64,000 nt of DNA from Prolixibacteraceae bacterium (GCA_019163175.1 JAFLKN010000011.1:35671-99670); one strand, 5' to 3'. Shown: positions 19,702 through 29,621, counted from the stretch's first letter. Numbers and translations are program-made. Notes: generated by a model not told the origin, from the sequence alone.

Positions 19702-20241
19702 ATGCCAAACGAACGAAAAATTATCCTTTACATCGCCATGAGCCTCGACGGTTTTATTGCCAAACACGATGACGACATTAGCTTTTTAGCACAAGTTGAA
19801 CAGGAAGGCGAAGATTACGGCTATTCGGCCTTTACCCAAACAGTGGATACCGTTATTTTGGGGCGAAAGACCTACGACAAAGTTCTTTCAATGGGCCTCA
19901 AAGAACCATATGGCGACCGACAGGTATTTGTATTAACACGAAACCCGCATCACAAAATAGATAAAATCACTTTTTATTCCGGAAGCCTGTCTGATTTGGT
20001 TTCTTCTCTAAAAAGTGAGACAGGCAAACACATATTCTGTGACGGAGGCGCCGAAACGGTCCATCAATTTCTACAAAATGATTTATTCGACGAATTAATT
20101 ATTTCTATCATTCCCATTCTTCTGGGCGATGGAATCCGATTATTTGGGCAATGCTTTCCGGAGCAGAAACTTCGATTGGTCGAATCCAAATCGTTTGAAA
20201 AAGGACTGGTGCAACTACACTATATTCGGATCAGAGATTGA
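19702..20241 (+). CDS. Dihydrofolate reductase-like protein (RibD C-terminal domain, YyaP/YwjB type)
   Basis: A 179-residue single-domain protein of the DHFR/RibD-C fold. IILYIAMSLDGFIAKHDDD is the first strand and nucleotide-contact motif, VDTVILGRKTYDKV is the second, and LGDGIRLFG near the end is typical of this subgroup. It probably reduces a pterin-like or flavin-precursor substrate with NADPH, but the true substrate of these stand-alone proteins is unknown. It is flanked by a palindrome upstream and a peptidase gene 54 bases downstream. Confidence 0.85.
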   Translation: MPNERKIILYIAMSLDGFIAKHDDDISFLAQVEQEGEDYGYSAFTQTVDTVILGRKTYDKVLSMGLKEPYGDRQVFVLTRNPHHKIDKITFYSGSLSDLVSSLKSETGKHIFCDGGAETVHQFLQNDLFDELIISIIPILLGDGIRLFGQCFPEQKLRLVESKSFEKGLVQLHYIRIRD

Positions 20242-20295
20242 TAAATACCAAAGCAATCCGTATTTTGCAGTCGAAACCAATTTGACTGCGAAATC

Positions 20296-21591
20296 ATGAA
20301 ACGATTTTTCTTTTTTATTTTCTGTGCCATTGCTTTAACTGGCTATTCACAACCCGACAAACAACAACTCGAACGCGAATTGTTCAACCTGCCTAATGTT
20401 TCGTTTAACAATGTCAGCAAACCCGGAGATGCGTTCCTGACTTATGATTTAATGGTGAAACAACCCATCGATCACCAACATCCGGAGAAAGGATATTTTA
20501 GTCAGTGGGTACAATTGAAGCATCGCGGGTTCAACAATCCAACCGTCATCGAAACGCATGGTTACCAAATGGGACGCGGAGGAAATGAGGTTGAGCAGAT
20601 ATTATCGGCCAACAACATCGGCGTAGAGTACCGCTTTTTTGGCAAATCAATCCCCGATTCGTTGCAATGGGAGTACCTGACCATAGAACAGGCAGTTGCC
20701 GACCTACATGCCGTAAATCAGCTTTTCAAACAGCTTTACAAAGGCAAATGGTTCAGTACCGGCATTAGCAAAGGTGGACAGACCACACTTTACTACAAAT
20801 ATTTTTATCCTGAAGATGTTGATGTGGCTATTCCTTATGTGGCTCCGATTGATAATGCGCTAGAAGATACGCGGATTTATATCTTCCTCGATACGATTGG
20901 CAAGCCGGAATGCCGGAAGAAAATCTATGACTTTCAGGAATTTTTGCTAAAAAATGAAGATAAAGTCCTCGAAAAACTGAGTTGGTACGCTAAAGGAGCA
21001 CGGTTAAAATTTAACTATACCGGCAACATTGGCAAATCGTTTGAATTGGCGGTACTCGAATATTCCTTCTCATTTTGGCAATGGGGACGTTCGTGCGACA
21101 GCATTCCCACCAACAAAAAGCTCGACGATTACATCAACGAACTCATTAAAACATCCGACATCTCGTTCTTCTCTGACCGGGATATTGCCCAATTTGCATC
21201 ACATTATTACCAGGCCACACAAACCGGGTATTACGGATACAACATTGCGCCATTTAAAAAGTACATCAAGCATTTTGATTCCAATCCGTCGGCAATTTTT
21301 CCACCAAAAAAGGCCAAACCCAATTCGTTTTCACCTGAATTGTACCAGAACTTCCAACGGTGGCTCGACGAAAAAGGTAACAATATTCTCTACATCTACG
21401 GTGGAATTGATACCTGGTCAGCCCCACGGGTTTTGGTTACCGATCGGGTAAACTCCAAATCATTCCTGATTCCGGGAGCAAATCACGGAACTGCCCGAAT
21501 CAAAAATCTTCCTGAATCCATGAAGAATGAATTTGTAAGCAGGATTAAAAACTGGACTGGACTCGATTGTAAAATGGATATTCTGAAATAA
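20296..21591 (+). CDS. Secreted S37-type (PS-10) serine peptidase
   Basis: A 431-residue alpha/beta-hydrolase with a signal peptide (FFFIFCAIALTGYS). The nucleophile elbow is FSTGISKGGQTT with Ser158 in G-x-S-x-G. PYVAPIDN follows, as in the S37 tripeptidyl-aminopeptidase-like family. The later GGIDTW and GANHGTARI segments supply plausible Asp and His of the triad. It probably trims peptides in the periplasm. A plus-strand gene, it converges on actF, with the strong terminator between them. Confidence 0.82.
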   Translation: MKRFFFFIFCAIALTGYSQPDKQQLERELFNLPNVSFNNVSKPGDAFLTYDLMVKQPIDHQHPEKGYFSQWVQLKHRGFNNPTVIETHGYQMGRGGNEVEQILSANNIGVEYRFFGKSIPDSLQWEYLTIEQAVADLHAVNQLFKQLYKGKWFSTGISKGGQTTLYYKYFYPEDVDVAIPYVAPIDNALEDTRIYIFLDTIGKPECRKKIYDFQEFLLKNEDKVLEKLSWYAKGARLKFNYTGNIGKSFELAVLEYSFSFWQWGRSCDSIPTNKKLDDYINELIKTSDISFFSDRDIAQFASHYYQATQTGYYGYNIAPFKKYIKHFDSNPSAIFPPKKAKPNSFSPELYQNFQRWLDEKGNNILYIYGGIDTWSAPRVLVTDRVNSKSFLIPGANHGTARIKNLPESMKNEFVSRIKNWTGLDCKMDILK

Positions 21592-21600
21592 ATAATCTAT

Positions 21601-21649
21601 TCAATAAAAAATCCCGAAACCTTTATCAGATTTCGGGATTTTTTATTGA
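21601..21649. terminator. Bidirectional terminator between the S37 gene and actF
   Basis: Perfect 19-bp arms (21601-21619 and 21631-21649) with an 11-base loop. The stem is GC-rich at its centre, and the outer AAAAAA/TTTTTT sections give a U tract on both strands. It ends the peptidase message and the act operon. Confidence 0.92.
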
Positions 21650-21662
21650 AGTTTAAAAGCAA

Positions 21663-22841
21663 TTAGAATTGATGATAAACACTTTCTTCCAGATAAGGAT
21701 GGTTTTTAGGGACCAAACTGGCTTTCGATAAAGTGTTTGTTACGACTAAAGCAAACAAACCCAGGAATCCAAGGTAAGTCCCCACTTCCAGAATACCGAA
21801 TTTAGCTTCATGAACTACGGCAGGCCAGATATAATAATACAGTTCGGTGTATTGTCCAATCATCAGCAAAATAATTACGGGAACCATAAATAGTTTACTC
21901 CGTGAAGTCATTCGCGGCATCAGGAAAAGAAATGGAATAAACCAGTTCAGGATAATATTGGCATAAAACAGTACACCAAATGCCCCGTGTGAGCGGCTCA
22001 CGTAATAAATAGTTTCTTCTGGAAGATTGCCGTACCAGATAATCATGAATTCAGCAAAATTGAAATATCCCCAAACGATTGAAAGCATAAAAATGTATCT
22101 TGAAAAATCGTGCAGGTGACTTCTGTTCAGCATTTTGTAATGACCGATTTTATGCAGAATAATTACGATCAAGGTGATTATAGTTGCACCATGCAAAAAA
22201 GCTGCGATAAAACTTTTTGCAGCGAAAAGTCCGCTAAACCAATGTGGGTCAAGCGACATAATCATATCGATAGCAAACAAAGTAAAACTAATGGCAATGA
22301 TAAAAATGAAAACTTTGGAATATTTTTCTGAATCATAGAAATGCTGCATACCACCCTCGGCATCTTCTTTCAACGATATTTTTCGCAACAGGCGAACCAT
22401 TACAATCCATAATCCAAAGAACAGAATTACCCGCAAAAAGAAAAACGGAATATTCAGGTAAGGTGCTTTGTGAGCAAGCAATACATCAGTTTCGGTAATT
22501 CCTTCGTGCGACCAATGAAAAATGGTATGCATTCCAAAATACATCAGCAAAAAGAAAACGGCAGCAACCGGAATATAAGATGCCATTGCTTCCGGGACTC
22601 GCTTAAATGCTGATGACCAACCAGCCTGAGCGATGTATTGTATAGCGCCAAAAAAGGCTGCTCCAATAGCGATTGAAACAAAATAATAATTGTTCAGCAG
22701 GTAATTAGCCCAAGCCCGGTGTGGGTCGAGTATGAATCCCGCCACCATCGAAATCAACCCGATTCCGATGAGTCCGTACAACAGGTTTTTAAATTTCTGA
22801 GGAACAATCAGTTTATCTTCCATTGTATTCATATCTTTCAT
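21663..22841 (-). CDS. actF: Alternative complex III subunit ActF (NrfD-like quinol-binding paralogue)
   Basis: A 392-residue integral membrane protein with about ten hydrophobic helices, similar in type to ActC. It is the last gene of the act run and immediately precedes the strong terminator. In complex III alternative enzymes ActC and ActF are the two large membrane subunits, which carry quinol chemistry and possible proton pathways. The characteristic segments include VVRLLRKISLKED-like loops, DPHWFSGL and MRLPFLFL-like helices. Start at ATG 22841 is taken; an ATG six codons in (MEDKLIVP) is possible. The spacer upstream contains a 7-bp tandem repeat. Confidence 0.88.
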   Translation of the reverse strand: MKDMNTMEDKLIVPQKFKNLLYGLIGIGLISMVAGFILDPHRAWANYLLNNYYFVSIAIGAAFFGAIQYIAQAGWSSAFKRVPEAMASYIPVAAVFFLLMYFGMHTIFHWSHEGITETDVLLAHKAPYLNIPFFFLRVILFFGLWIVMVRLLRKISLKEDAEGGMQHFYDSEKYSKVFIFIIAISFTLFAIDMIMSLDPHWFSGLFAAKSFIAAFLHGATIITLIVIILHKIGHYKMLNRSHLHDFSRYIFMLSIVWGYFNFAEFMIIWYGNLPEETIYYVSRSHGAFGVLFYANIILNWFIPFLFLMPRMTSRSKLFMVPVIILLMIGQYTELYYYIWPAVVHEAKFGILEVGTYLGFLGLFALVVTNTLSKASLVPKNHPYLEESVYHQF

Positions 22842-22916
22842 TTTTTCAATTCATGTCCGTCAGTTAAAGGAGACGGCAAAGGATAACTCTCTAAATAACT
22901 ATTGCTATTTCTCGTT

Positions 22917-22950
22917 CAACTTGGAACTTGAAACCTGAAACTTGGAACTC
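22917..22950. repeat. 7-bp degenerate tandem repeat between actE and actF
   Basis: Reads as AACTTGG, AACTTGA, AACCTGA, AACTTGG with a consensus AACYTGR. The same kind of repeat occurs at 47469-47524, 50497-50524 and 52351-52380. Confidence 0.75.
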
Positions 22951-22952
22951 TT

Positions 22953-23519
22953 CTATTGCTTGTGCAGCAAATTCTTTACATACATGGCTACTTTCCAGCG
23001 ATCATCAGGACGTACCTGAGAACCATGCTGTGGCATCACGCCAAAACCAACTGTAACCACATGAAAAATTTCACCTTCAGGATTATTCCTGATTTTAGCA
23101 GATAATAAGTTGGCCGGAGGAAATGGGTATTTCTTGCTTGTAAAAAGAAATCCTTTTCCATCACCCTTTTCGCCGTGGCAACTCATACAATAAATAGAAA
23201 AAACCTGATTCCCACGAGCAATATTCTCAGCCGTAGGTTTAAATGGGTTGACCAGTTCTTTTCCTGCCAACACACGATCTGTATCATTTTTCTCATACAA
23301 ATATGGCAGATAATCAATTGGTATAGTTCCCTCAACCGGATTACGCATGGTTTTACCATCGGCAAAATTCGGATTGGGTGTATAAGTCTCGTAAGCGGCA
23401 GAATGCGCCATATCATCGAAATATTGCCATCCCGTTGAATTCCGGTCGCGATCGCATGACCCAAAACCCAGGAGTAATGCAATAACAGCGAGATTCTTTA
23501 TCGTATTTTTAATGTTCAT
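22953..23519 (-). CDS. actE: Alternative complex III subunit ActE (mono-heme cytochrome c lipoprotein)
   Basis: A 188-residue protein with a lipoprotein signal (NLAVIALLLGFGSC) and one heme site, CMSCHGEKGDGKG, near residue 111. In ACIII ActE hands electrons onward to a terminal oxidase or soluble carrier on the periplasmic side. The spacing and order between actD and actF are canonical. The lipobox is slightly atypical (FGSC), but Bacteroidota tolerate this. Confidence 0.88.
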   Translation of the reverse strand: MNIKNTIKNLAVIALLLGFGSCDRDRNSTGWQYFDDMAHSAAYETYTPNPNFADGKTMRNPVEGTIPIDYLPYLYEKNDTDRVLAGKELVNPFKPTAENIARGNQVFSIYCMSCHGEKGDGKGFLFTSKKYPFPPANLLSAKIRNNPEGEIFHVVTVGFGVMPQHGSQVRPDDRWKVAMYVKNLLHKQ

Positions 23520-23538
23520 TCGATAAAATTTATTTCAG

Positions 23539-24063
23539 TTAGTTGGATTCTTTTTCATATACTTCAGATGCACCGTTTGCCTGGAATAACTTAGTCACCT
23601 CCGGTTTGTCAATTCCCATTTTATCCTGATCAAGTAAAATAATGAACTTATCATCAGTGGCCCTAATATCAATGATTTCCTCTTTTTTCCCAGGAAAAAT
23701 CTTTGCCCTTGCTGAAAAAGTAAAAAGCGTTAAAATGGTAATTGTTAGAATAGTGGCTACAATAGTTACTACGATAAATGATGGAAATGTATTGAAAGGT
23801 TTACCACCAAAATGCAATGGCCAGTCAACTACTGCAGCATAATACATTCCACCGATAAGCATTACTACAGCAAAAAGTCCGTAAAAAAAGGCTGCGGTCG
23901 TAATGTTGGTTTTATTCTTCATTCCATGCAAAATCTCATGGATTGGATAGGGCGTATAAACTTCTTCAATGACAACACCCTTATCAAGAGCCTTTTGAAA
24001 CGCATCTTTTAATGTATGTTCATCGTCGAAAACACCGACTAAATATTTTCTATTCGTAATCAT
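23539..24063 (-). CDS. actD: Alternative complex III subunit ActD (DUF3341)
   Basis: A 174-residue DUF3341 protein. GVFDDEHTLKDAFQKALDKG begins the soluble part and VYTPYPIHEIL is a family signature; two membrane helices follow at about 57-77 and 97-117. It is an integral accessory subunit without cofactors. The start overlaps the 3' end of actC by 14 bases, which supports translational coupling. Confidence 0.9.
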   Translation of the reverse strand: MITNRKYLVGVFDDEHTLKDAFQKALDKGVVIEEVYTPYPIHEILHGMKNKTNITTAAFFYGLFAVVMLIGGMYYAAVVDWPLHFGGKPFNTFPSFIVVTIVATILTITILTLFTFSARAKIFPGKKEEIIDIRATDDKFIILLDQDKMGIDKPEVTKLFQANGASEVYEKESN

Positions 24064-25444
24064 GGTGGTGTCCGGGTTTAAGGTGATCAGTTTGCTGAGT
24101 ATTGTATTTCGAAATCATCTTCACTTCGCTGATTGCAATCTGTGGAATATAGCGGAAGAACAACAATACTCCGGCAGAGAACATTCCAAGTGTACCAATA
24201 AAGAAACCGATTTCAATAAATGTTGGATGATATTCGGCCCAGCTAGCTGGCAGGTAATTCTTCGAAAGGGAAGTGACAACAATATTGAAACGTTCGAACC
24301 ACATCCCCAGATTGATAAATAACGAGATCACAAAAACCACCCAAAGGTTGCGGCGCACTTTTCGTGACCAGAACAACTGTGGTAAAAGTGCATTGAAAAT
24401 GAACATTCCCCAGAACTGTATAGCGTATTCGCCGGTAATCCTATTTTTGAAGAAGGTGTACATTTCATATTCTGAACCTGAATACCAGGCAATAAATATT
24501 TCAGTAATGTAGGCGGTTCCCATGATCAGGGAGATAAAAACCAGAATACGACAAACGGCATCGACATGGTTTTCAGTAATAAAATCGCCCATTTTATAAA
24601 GCTTTTTCATCAACGTAACCAAAGTCAAAACCATTGCAAATCCAGAGAAAATAGCTCCAACCACAAAGTACGGTGGGAACAAAGTCGTATGCCATCCAGG
24701 CTCAATTGAAACTGCAAAGTCAGTTGATACAATAGAGTGTACAGAAACTACCAACACGGCAGCAATTCCGCCTAAAACAAAAGCTAAACCTTCGTAACGC
24801 AACCATTCACGAGACGAACCTACCCAACCGAAGGCAAAGAAACCGTAAATCGCCTTTTTAATCTTCGATTTGGTGGTATCGCGAATCGTAGCAAAATCAG
24901 GAACCATTCCGAAGTACCAGAAGCTGGCCGAAATGAGCAAATATGCTGAAATTGCCATAAAATCCCAGAACAGTGGTGAGTTAAAGTTCACCCACAATGG
25001 ACCTCGTGTATTTGGATATGGAAAAATGTAGAAAAATAACCAGGGGCGTCCCATGTGCATCAGCGGGAAAAGTGCCGCACAGAAAACAGCTACTACGGTC
25101 ATTGCTTCAGCAGCACGGTTAATTGCTGTTCTCCATTTCTGACGTAAAATCAAAAGAAAGATAGAAAAAGCAGTTCCGGCATGACCGATACCGATCCACC
25201 ACACAAAATTTATGATTTCCCATCCCCAGGCCACAGTACTGTTAACTCCCCAGGTTCCGATTCCCTGCGTAAGAGTAATATAAATGCTTTTAACACCCAG
25301 TGCAAGCATTACCAAACTAATTCCCATAGCAATGTACCACCATTTGGGCACCTTAGCATCAATGGGCGCAAGAATCTCCTGCGAAATCTGACTGAGTGAT
25401 TTTTCTCCGTCAATTAATTTTCCTCGTACGTCCGTTTTGTACAT
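24050..25444 (-). CDS. actC: Alternative complex III subunit ActC (NrfD/PsrC-like membrane subunit)
   Basis: A 464-residue multi-helix membrane protein of the NrfD family. WWIGIGHAGTAFSIFLLIL and LMHMGRPWLFFYIFPYPN are typical, and about ten helices are visible. It binds quinol next to ActB and forms one half of the membrane core. actB lies 29 bases upstream on the coding strand, and actD overlaps the end. Confidence 0.9.
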   Translation of the reverse strand: MYKTDVRGKLIDGEKSLSQISQEILAPIDAKVPKWWYIAMGISLVMLALGVKSIYITLTQGIGTWGVNSTVAWGWEIINFVWWIGIGHAGTAFSIFLLILRQKWRTAINRAAEAMTVVAVFCAALFPLMHMGRPWLFFYIFPYPNTRGPLWVNFNSPLFWDFMAISAYLLISASFWYFGMVPDFATIRDTTKSKIKKAIYGFFAFGWVGSSREWLRYEGLAFVLGGIAAVLVVSVHSIVSTDFAVSIEPGWHTTLFPPYFVVGAIFSGFAMVLTLVTLMKKLYKMGDFITENHVDAVCRILVFISLIMGTAYITEIFIAWYSGSEYEMYTFFKNRITGEYAIQFWGMFIFNALLPQLFWSRKVRRNLWVVFVISLFINLGMWFERFNIVVTSLSKNYLPASWAEYHPTFIEIGFFIGTLGMFSAGVLLFFRYIPQIAISEVKMISKYNTQQTDHLKPGHHHDYE

Positions 25445-25472
25445 AGTCCGATCTATTTTCTTTTATTATTGA

Positions 25473-28418
25473 TCACGCTTTAGTATTTCTTACTTTGGTC
25501 AGGTAACCCACCGACGGCAAAGTGTGTAATTCTTCCAACAAATGGTAATTGCGTTTGTCTTTGAAAAGCTTTGAAATGCGGCTTTCAGGATTTTCAAGAT
25601 CACCAAAAACAATGGCATTCCCTGGACAAGACTGCGAACAGGCTGTTTTGATTTCGCCTTCGGCAATAGCCCTACCTTCTAGTTTGGCCAACTGTTTTTT
25701 CTCCTGAATGCGTTGAACGCACATCGAGCATTTTTCAACCACCCCTCGCGAACGAACTGTAACATCAGGATTCAAAACCATACGACCTAAATCGCTGTTT
25801 GAAGCAAAGTCAAATTTATCGTTCTTCACATACTGGAACCAGTTAAACCGGCGCACTTTATATGGGCAGTTATTCACGCAGTATTTTGTTCCTACACAGC
25901 GGTTGTAGGCCATCTGATTCAAGCCTTCCTCGCTGTGAGGCGTTGCAGCAACCGGGCAAACATTTTCACACGGAGCATTTCCGCAATGCTGACACATAAC
26001 CGGTTGGAACGAAACTTTCGGGTTCTCCGGATTTTCAGAATAATACCGGTCAATTCTGATCCAATGCATAATTCGTCTGTTCCTGACCTGCTCTTTTCCA
26101 ATTACCTGAATATTATTTTCAGCCTGACAAGCCACAGCGCAGTTTCCGCAACCGGTACAAGAGTTCAGGTCAACAGCCATTCCCCAATGATGTCCGTTAT
26201 AAACCGGAGCTTCATAAAGTGAAACCGATTTTTCTTCGTGTTCGGCCTTTATCTCGTTTCCTGAAACCGGATTTTTGATGTATTCATCCAAGGTTGTTTC
26301 GCGCACAATTGGACGCCCTTCCATGGAATAATGAGTCTGGGAAATAGCAAGTTGAAATAATTTTCCGGCAACTTTTTCAACTTTTGCTGAAGTAAGGAAG
26401 TAATGACGAGTTCCACTATCAATGCCAACAAAAGGATAAAGGTTTGTTCCTGTCTGATCACCAACTTTACCGGCAATTTCGCGTCCATAACCCAATGCTA
26501 CGGAAATAGTATCCTTTGCTTGTCCTGGCTGGACAAATACCGGCAGTTCGATGCCATTTACAAGAATAACATCTTCATTTTTCAGTGCATTTTCAGCAGC
26601 ATAAGCAACCGGAACTGCAGCAAAATTATCCCAACTGATTTTCGCAACCGGATCGGGCAATTCCTGCAACCAAGGGTTGTTGGCAAATTTTCCGTTTCCG
26701 ATGGCAACACTTTCATAAAGGGCAACTTCTAGTCCGGCTACTACAGGTTTCACCTGATTTGCAGCTTGTGATAGTCCTTCCGGAGAATAGACAAGTTTCG
26801 ATTCCAGAACTGTTTCAAAAACACCGTTTTGCAACGAAGTATTCCAGAACTGGCGGAAATCGGTTGTATTTTTTTGCTTCGGAAATTGGGTTTCTTTCCA
26901 GAAGGTTTTAATGTAATCGCGGTAATTATTATCAGCACCAATCCATTTAAGCAAAGTTACCTGTACCTGACGGCTGTTGAATATTGGAGCAATTACTGGC
27001 TGCGAAAGACTATAAATACCTGCCTTGGGTTCCAAATCATTCCAACTTTCCAAAAGATTGCTTTCTGGCAAAACATATTGGCAAAGCGCTGTAGTTTCGT
27101 CAGGACGTTCTGAAAATGAAACGCTCAAACTCGTTTTTTTGATAACTTCAGCAAAGTCTTTTCCTTTCGGATGATCGTAAACCGGATTTGCATTCCAAAC
27201 AAGCAAAGCTTTCACATTTCCTGCTTTCAAATCAGAAAGCAAACGGTCAGTATCCTGATCAATTCCTTGCTTTGTTCGTAGCGAATTCTCCAAACCGATG
27301 GTTTGTCCGTAATTGCCAAGTAATTGATTGATGCCATTTACGAGTAATTGTATGTTTACATCGTTACTTCCAGAGATCACGATACTCTGTTTTTCATTCT
27401 CAAGCAAGTCTTTTGCCAGATCACTGATATCAACCGTAGATTGAACTCCGGAAAGGACTTGACCGCCTTTTGACTTAGCCACCGCAATGTACAATGCCAA
27501 AACAATAGCACCTTCTTCCGATGGTTTGATTGGGAAACGAACATCAGCATTCGAGCCACTCAAAGTCATTCCAGATTCAAACTGATAGTGACGAAGCATT
27601 TCTTTCCGGTCATTTTGGAGCTGGCGGGCAGAAGTGTATCCTTTGGTATATTCAACAGTCGACAACCAGCTTCCAAGAAAATCGGCTCCAAAACTCACAA
27701 CAACTTTAGCCTTATTGAAACGATAATCAGGGATAAAGGCTGAACCAAAACTCTTCTGGTTTGCTTCCAAAATTCCGGAGGCAGATACCGGATCATATTG
27801 AATCCACTCGGTATTGGTCTGTTTTTCAATAAACTTCTGAATAACATCGCGGGTTGAAGGAGAAATAATAGTTGAGCTAAGTATAACAACTTTTCCTCCT
27901 TGCGACTTTAAAGTAGTCAACTGAGCCACTATTTCAGCATCTGCTGCATCCCAGGTAATTTCCTGACCGCTTTTTGACGGTCCCTTGAAACGTGCATCAT
28001 CATAAAGATTTAATACCGAAGCCTGCATCCTTGCACTTGTTCCACCCTGAGAAATTGAGCTGAGGGTATTTCCTTCAATCTTAATTGGCCGGCCATCACG
28101 TACTTTTACAATAATGCTTCCATACTCATTTCCTTCAAAATAGGACGAGGCATAATAATTGGCAGTACCTGGATTGATTTCATCTGGTTTTACCAAATAA
28201 GGAATTGCTTTATCAACAGGTCTTTTACAGCTGGCAACAATCGAAGCTGCGGCAATTCCAAAGCCAAATGTTTTCAAAAAATCGCGTCGTGAGGCGGCAT
28301 TTAATTCATTGTCGCCTCTCATCAACATGCTCTTTTGTTTGGCTTCTTCACGCACTTCTTCACGGCGTAACTCTTTTGGATTGGCAAGTTCTTCTATACT
28401 TCTCCAGTATGTCTTCAT
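25473..28418 (-). CDS. actB: Alternative complex III subunit ActB (Tat-targeted molybdopterin-like/Fe-S protein)
   Basis: A 981-residue protein. An atypical Tat-type signal (ASRRDFLKTFGFGIAAASIV) lies at about residue 42-62, after a charged N-terminal extension. The long middle region is a molybdopterin-oxidoreductase-like domain, which in ACIII has no Mo cofactor. The C-terminal quarter has iron-sulfur motifs: CTGCGNCAVAC near 752, CQHCGNAPCENVCP near 810, CVGTKYCVNNCP near 841, CSMC near 899 and CSQSCP near 928. This is the set expected for three [4Fe-4S] and one [3Fe-4S] clusters. Periplasmic, wired to ActA. Confidence 0.92.
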   Translation of the reverse strand: MKTYWRSIEELANPKELRREEVREEAKQKSMLMRGDNELNAASRRDFLKTFGFGIAAASIVASCKRPVDKAIPYLVKPDEINPGTANYYASSYFEGNEYGSIIVKVRDGRPIKIEGNTLSSISQGGTSARMQASVLNLYDDARFKGPSKSGQEITWDAADAEIVAQLTTLKSQGGKVVILSSTIISPSTRDVIQKFIEKQTNTEWIQYDPVSASGILEANQKSFGSAFIPDYRFNKAKVVVSFGADFLGSWLSTVEYTKGYTSARQLQNDRKEMLRHYQFESGMTLSGSNADVRFPIKPSEEGAIVLALYIAVAKSKGGQVLSGVQSTVDISDLAKDLLENEKQSIVISGSNDVNIQLLVNGINQLLGNYGQTIGLENSLRTKQGIDQDTDRLLSDLKAGNVKALLVWNANPVYDHPKGKDFAEVIKKTSLSVSFSERPDETTALCQYVLPESNLLESWNDLEPKAGIYSLSQPVIAPIFNSRQVQVTLLKWIGADNNYRDYIKTFWKETQFPKQKNTTDFRQFWNTSLQNGVFETVLESKLVYSPEGLSQAANQVKPVVAGLEVALYESVAIGNGKFANNPWLQELPDPVAKISWDNFAAVPVAYAAENALKNEDVILVNGIELPVFVQPGQAKDTISVALGYGREIAGKVGDQTGTNLYPFVGIDSGTRHYFLTSAKVEKVAGKLFQLAISQTHYSMEGRPIVRETTLDEYIKNPVSGNEIKAEHEEKSVSLYEAPVYNGHHWGMAVDLNSCTGCGNCAVACQAENNIQVIGKEQVRNRRIMHWIRIDRYYSENPENPKVSFQPVMCQHCGNAPCENVCPVAATPHSEEGLNQMAYNRCVGTKYCVNNCPYKVRRFNWFQYVKNDKFDFASNSDLGRMVLNPDVTVRSRGVVEKCSMCVQRIQEKKQLAKLEGRAIAEGEIKTACSQSCPGNAIVFGDLENPESRISKLFKDKRNYHLLEELHTLPSVGYLTKVRNTKA

Positions 28419-28454
28419 CGACGATTATTTTATCTTGTAATTAAATACTCATTA

Positions 28455-29621
28455 TTAATAGTGGCAACGCATACAATCATTAGCTCCAATATTCACTGCA
28501 CGGATAGTATCAATTCCACCACCTTTAAGCTGATCGTGCAATTTCATGTAATTGTCGTAATAGGCATTATCCTTGAAGTTCACTTTGGTATCGCGATGAC
28601 AATTAATGCACCATCCCATAGACAAATCGCTGGTCTGTTTCATGATATTCATTTGTGCCACATCACCATGACATTTCTGACAATCGACTTTGGCAATGCC
28701 AACATGTTGAGCATGGCTAAAAAATACATGATCGGGTAAATTGTGAAGTCTAATCCATTCAACTGGCGTTTTTGTTTCATTAGCTTCAACCACTTTTGCA
28801 ATTTCGAATTTACCAGAATTGGCTCCTTCGCGCACTAAAACGTGGCAGTTCATGCATAATTCCATGGCTGGAATTCCGGCCGATTTACTAAATTCTGCGG
28901 TATGGTGACAATACTTACAGTCAATTTTATTATCTCCAGCATGCACTTTGTGCGAAAATTTGATCGGTTGATCAGGAGCATAATTTTGCGAGCGTCCCAA
29001 ACTAATTGCGGCATCGGCAACCATTTTTACCTGGACAATAACTGCTACAATTAGAATAATGACAGTTACATAGCGGTATTTTATTTTATGGAAAAATATC
29101 AGATCAAGTAAGGCAAGAGTCATCAGCAAACCAAGAAACAAAAAAATTATAATCTGATTAATTGTCGGCCCAGCTGAAGGCGGTCCGGTTACAGCCAGTT
29201 CATCAAGATAAAGTTTTACCTTTTTAAGATCACTTTCTTCAATGGCAAAATCTTTGTGTGATGCTTCCATTTTTTTTCCGACCGGTTGCATTACTGCACT
29301 TTGAAATTCAGAAAAATCCTTTCCTGCGAATTTCACCGCGATAGCCATTGCTGAAGGATTCCAATTTAGCGTATCAGTGTGCGTAAGGTTGTGACAAGAT
29401 ACACATGACTCAAATTTCCGATCTTTGGGTAAAAGACCTTTAAAAAAACGCTCTCCGCGTTTAATGTCGATATGAGAATGATCTTCTGCAATCACGTCAG
29501 TATCATCTTCAGCTGAAGATGCCGTTATTGGAATTGAGGTGACTATAAAAAAGGACAAAAACAATAAAAAAGCGAACGTTTTCAAACGCATGAGATGCCG
29601 CAGAAAAGTAGAATTTCTCAT
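28455..29621 (-). CDS. actA: Alternative complex III subunit ActA (multiheme cytochrome c) with an extra N-terminal heme domain
   Basis: A 388-residue c-type cytochrome with six CxxCH sites: CVSCH, CKYCH, CMNCH, CQKCH, CINCH and CMRCH. Five lie in the C-terminal half, after a membrane segment (TINQIIIFLFLGLLMTLALL, then TVIILIVAVIVQVKMV), as in the pentaheme ActA. The first lies before it, near residue 65, within an N-terminal region that looks like a separate mono-heme domain. A signal sequence precedes it (FAFLLFLSFFIVTS). It is the first gene of the operon. The start ATG 29621 is taken; an ATG ten codons later is possible. Confidence 0.9.
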   Translation of the reverse strand: MRNSTFLRHLMRLKTFAFLLFLSFFIVTSIPITASSAEDDTDVIAEDHSHIDIKRGERFFKGLLPKDRKFESCVSCHNLTHTDTLNWNPSAMAIAVKFAGKDFSEFQSAVMQPVGKKMEASHKDFAIEESDLKKVKLYLDELAVTGPPSAGPTINQIIIFLFLGLLMTLALLDLIFFHKIKYRYVTVIILIVAVIVQVKMVADAAISLGRSQNYAPDQPIKFSHKVHAGDNKIDCKYCHHTAEFSKSAGIPAMELCMNCHVLVREGANSGKFEIAKVVEANETKTPVEWIRLHNLPDHVFFSHAQHVGIAKVDCQKCHGDVAQMNIMKQTSDLSMGWCINCHRDTKVNFKDNAYYDNYMKLHDQLKGGGIDTIRAVNIGANDCMRCHY

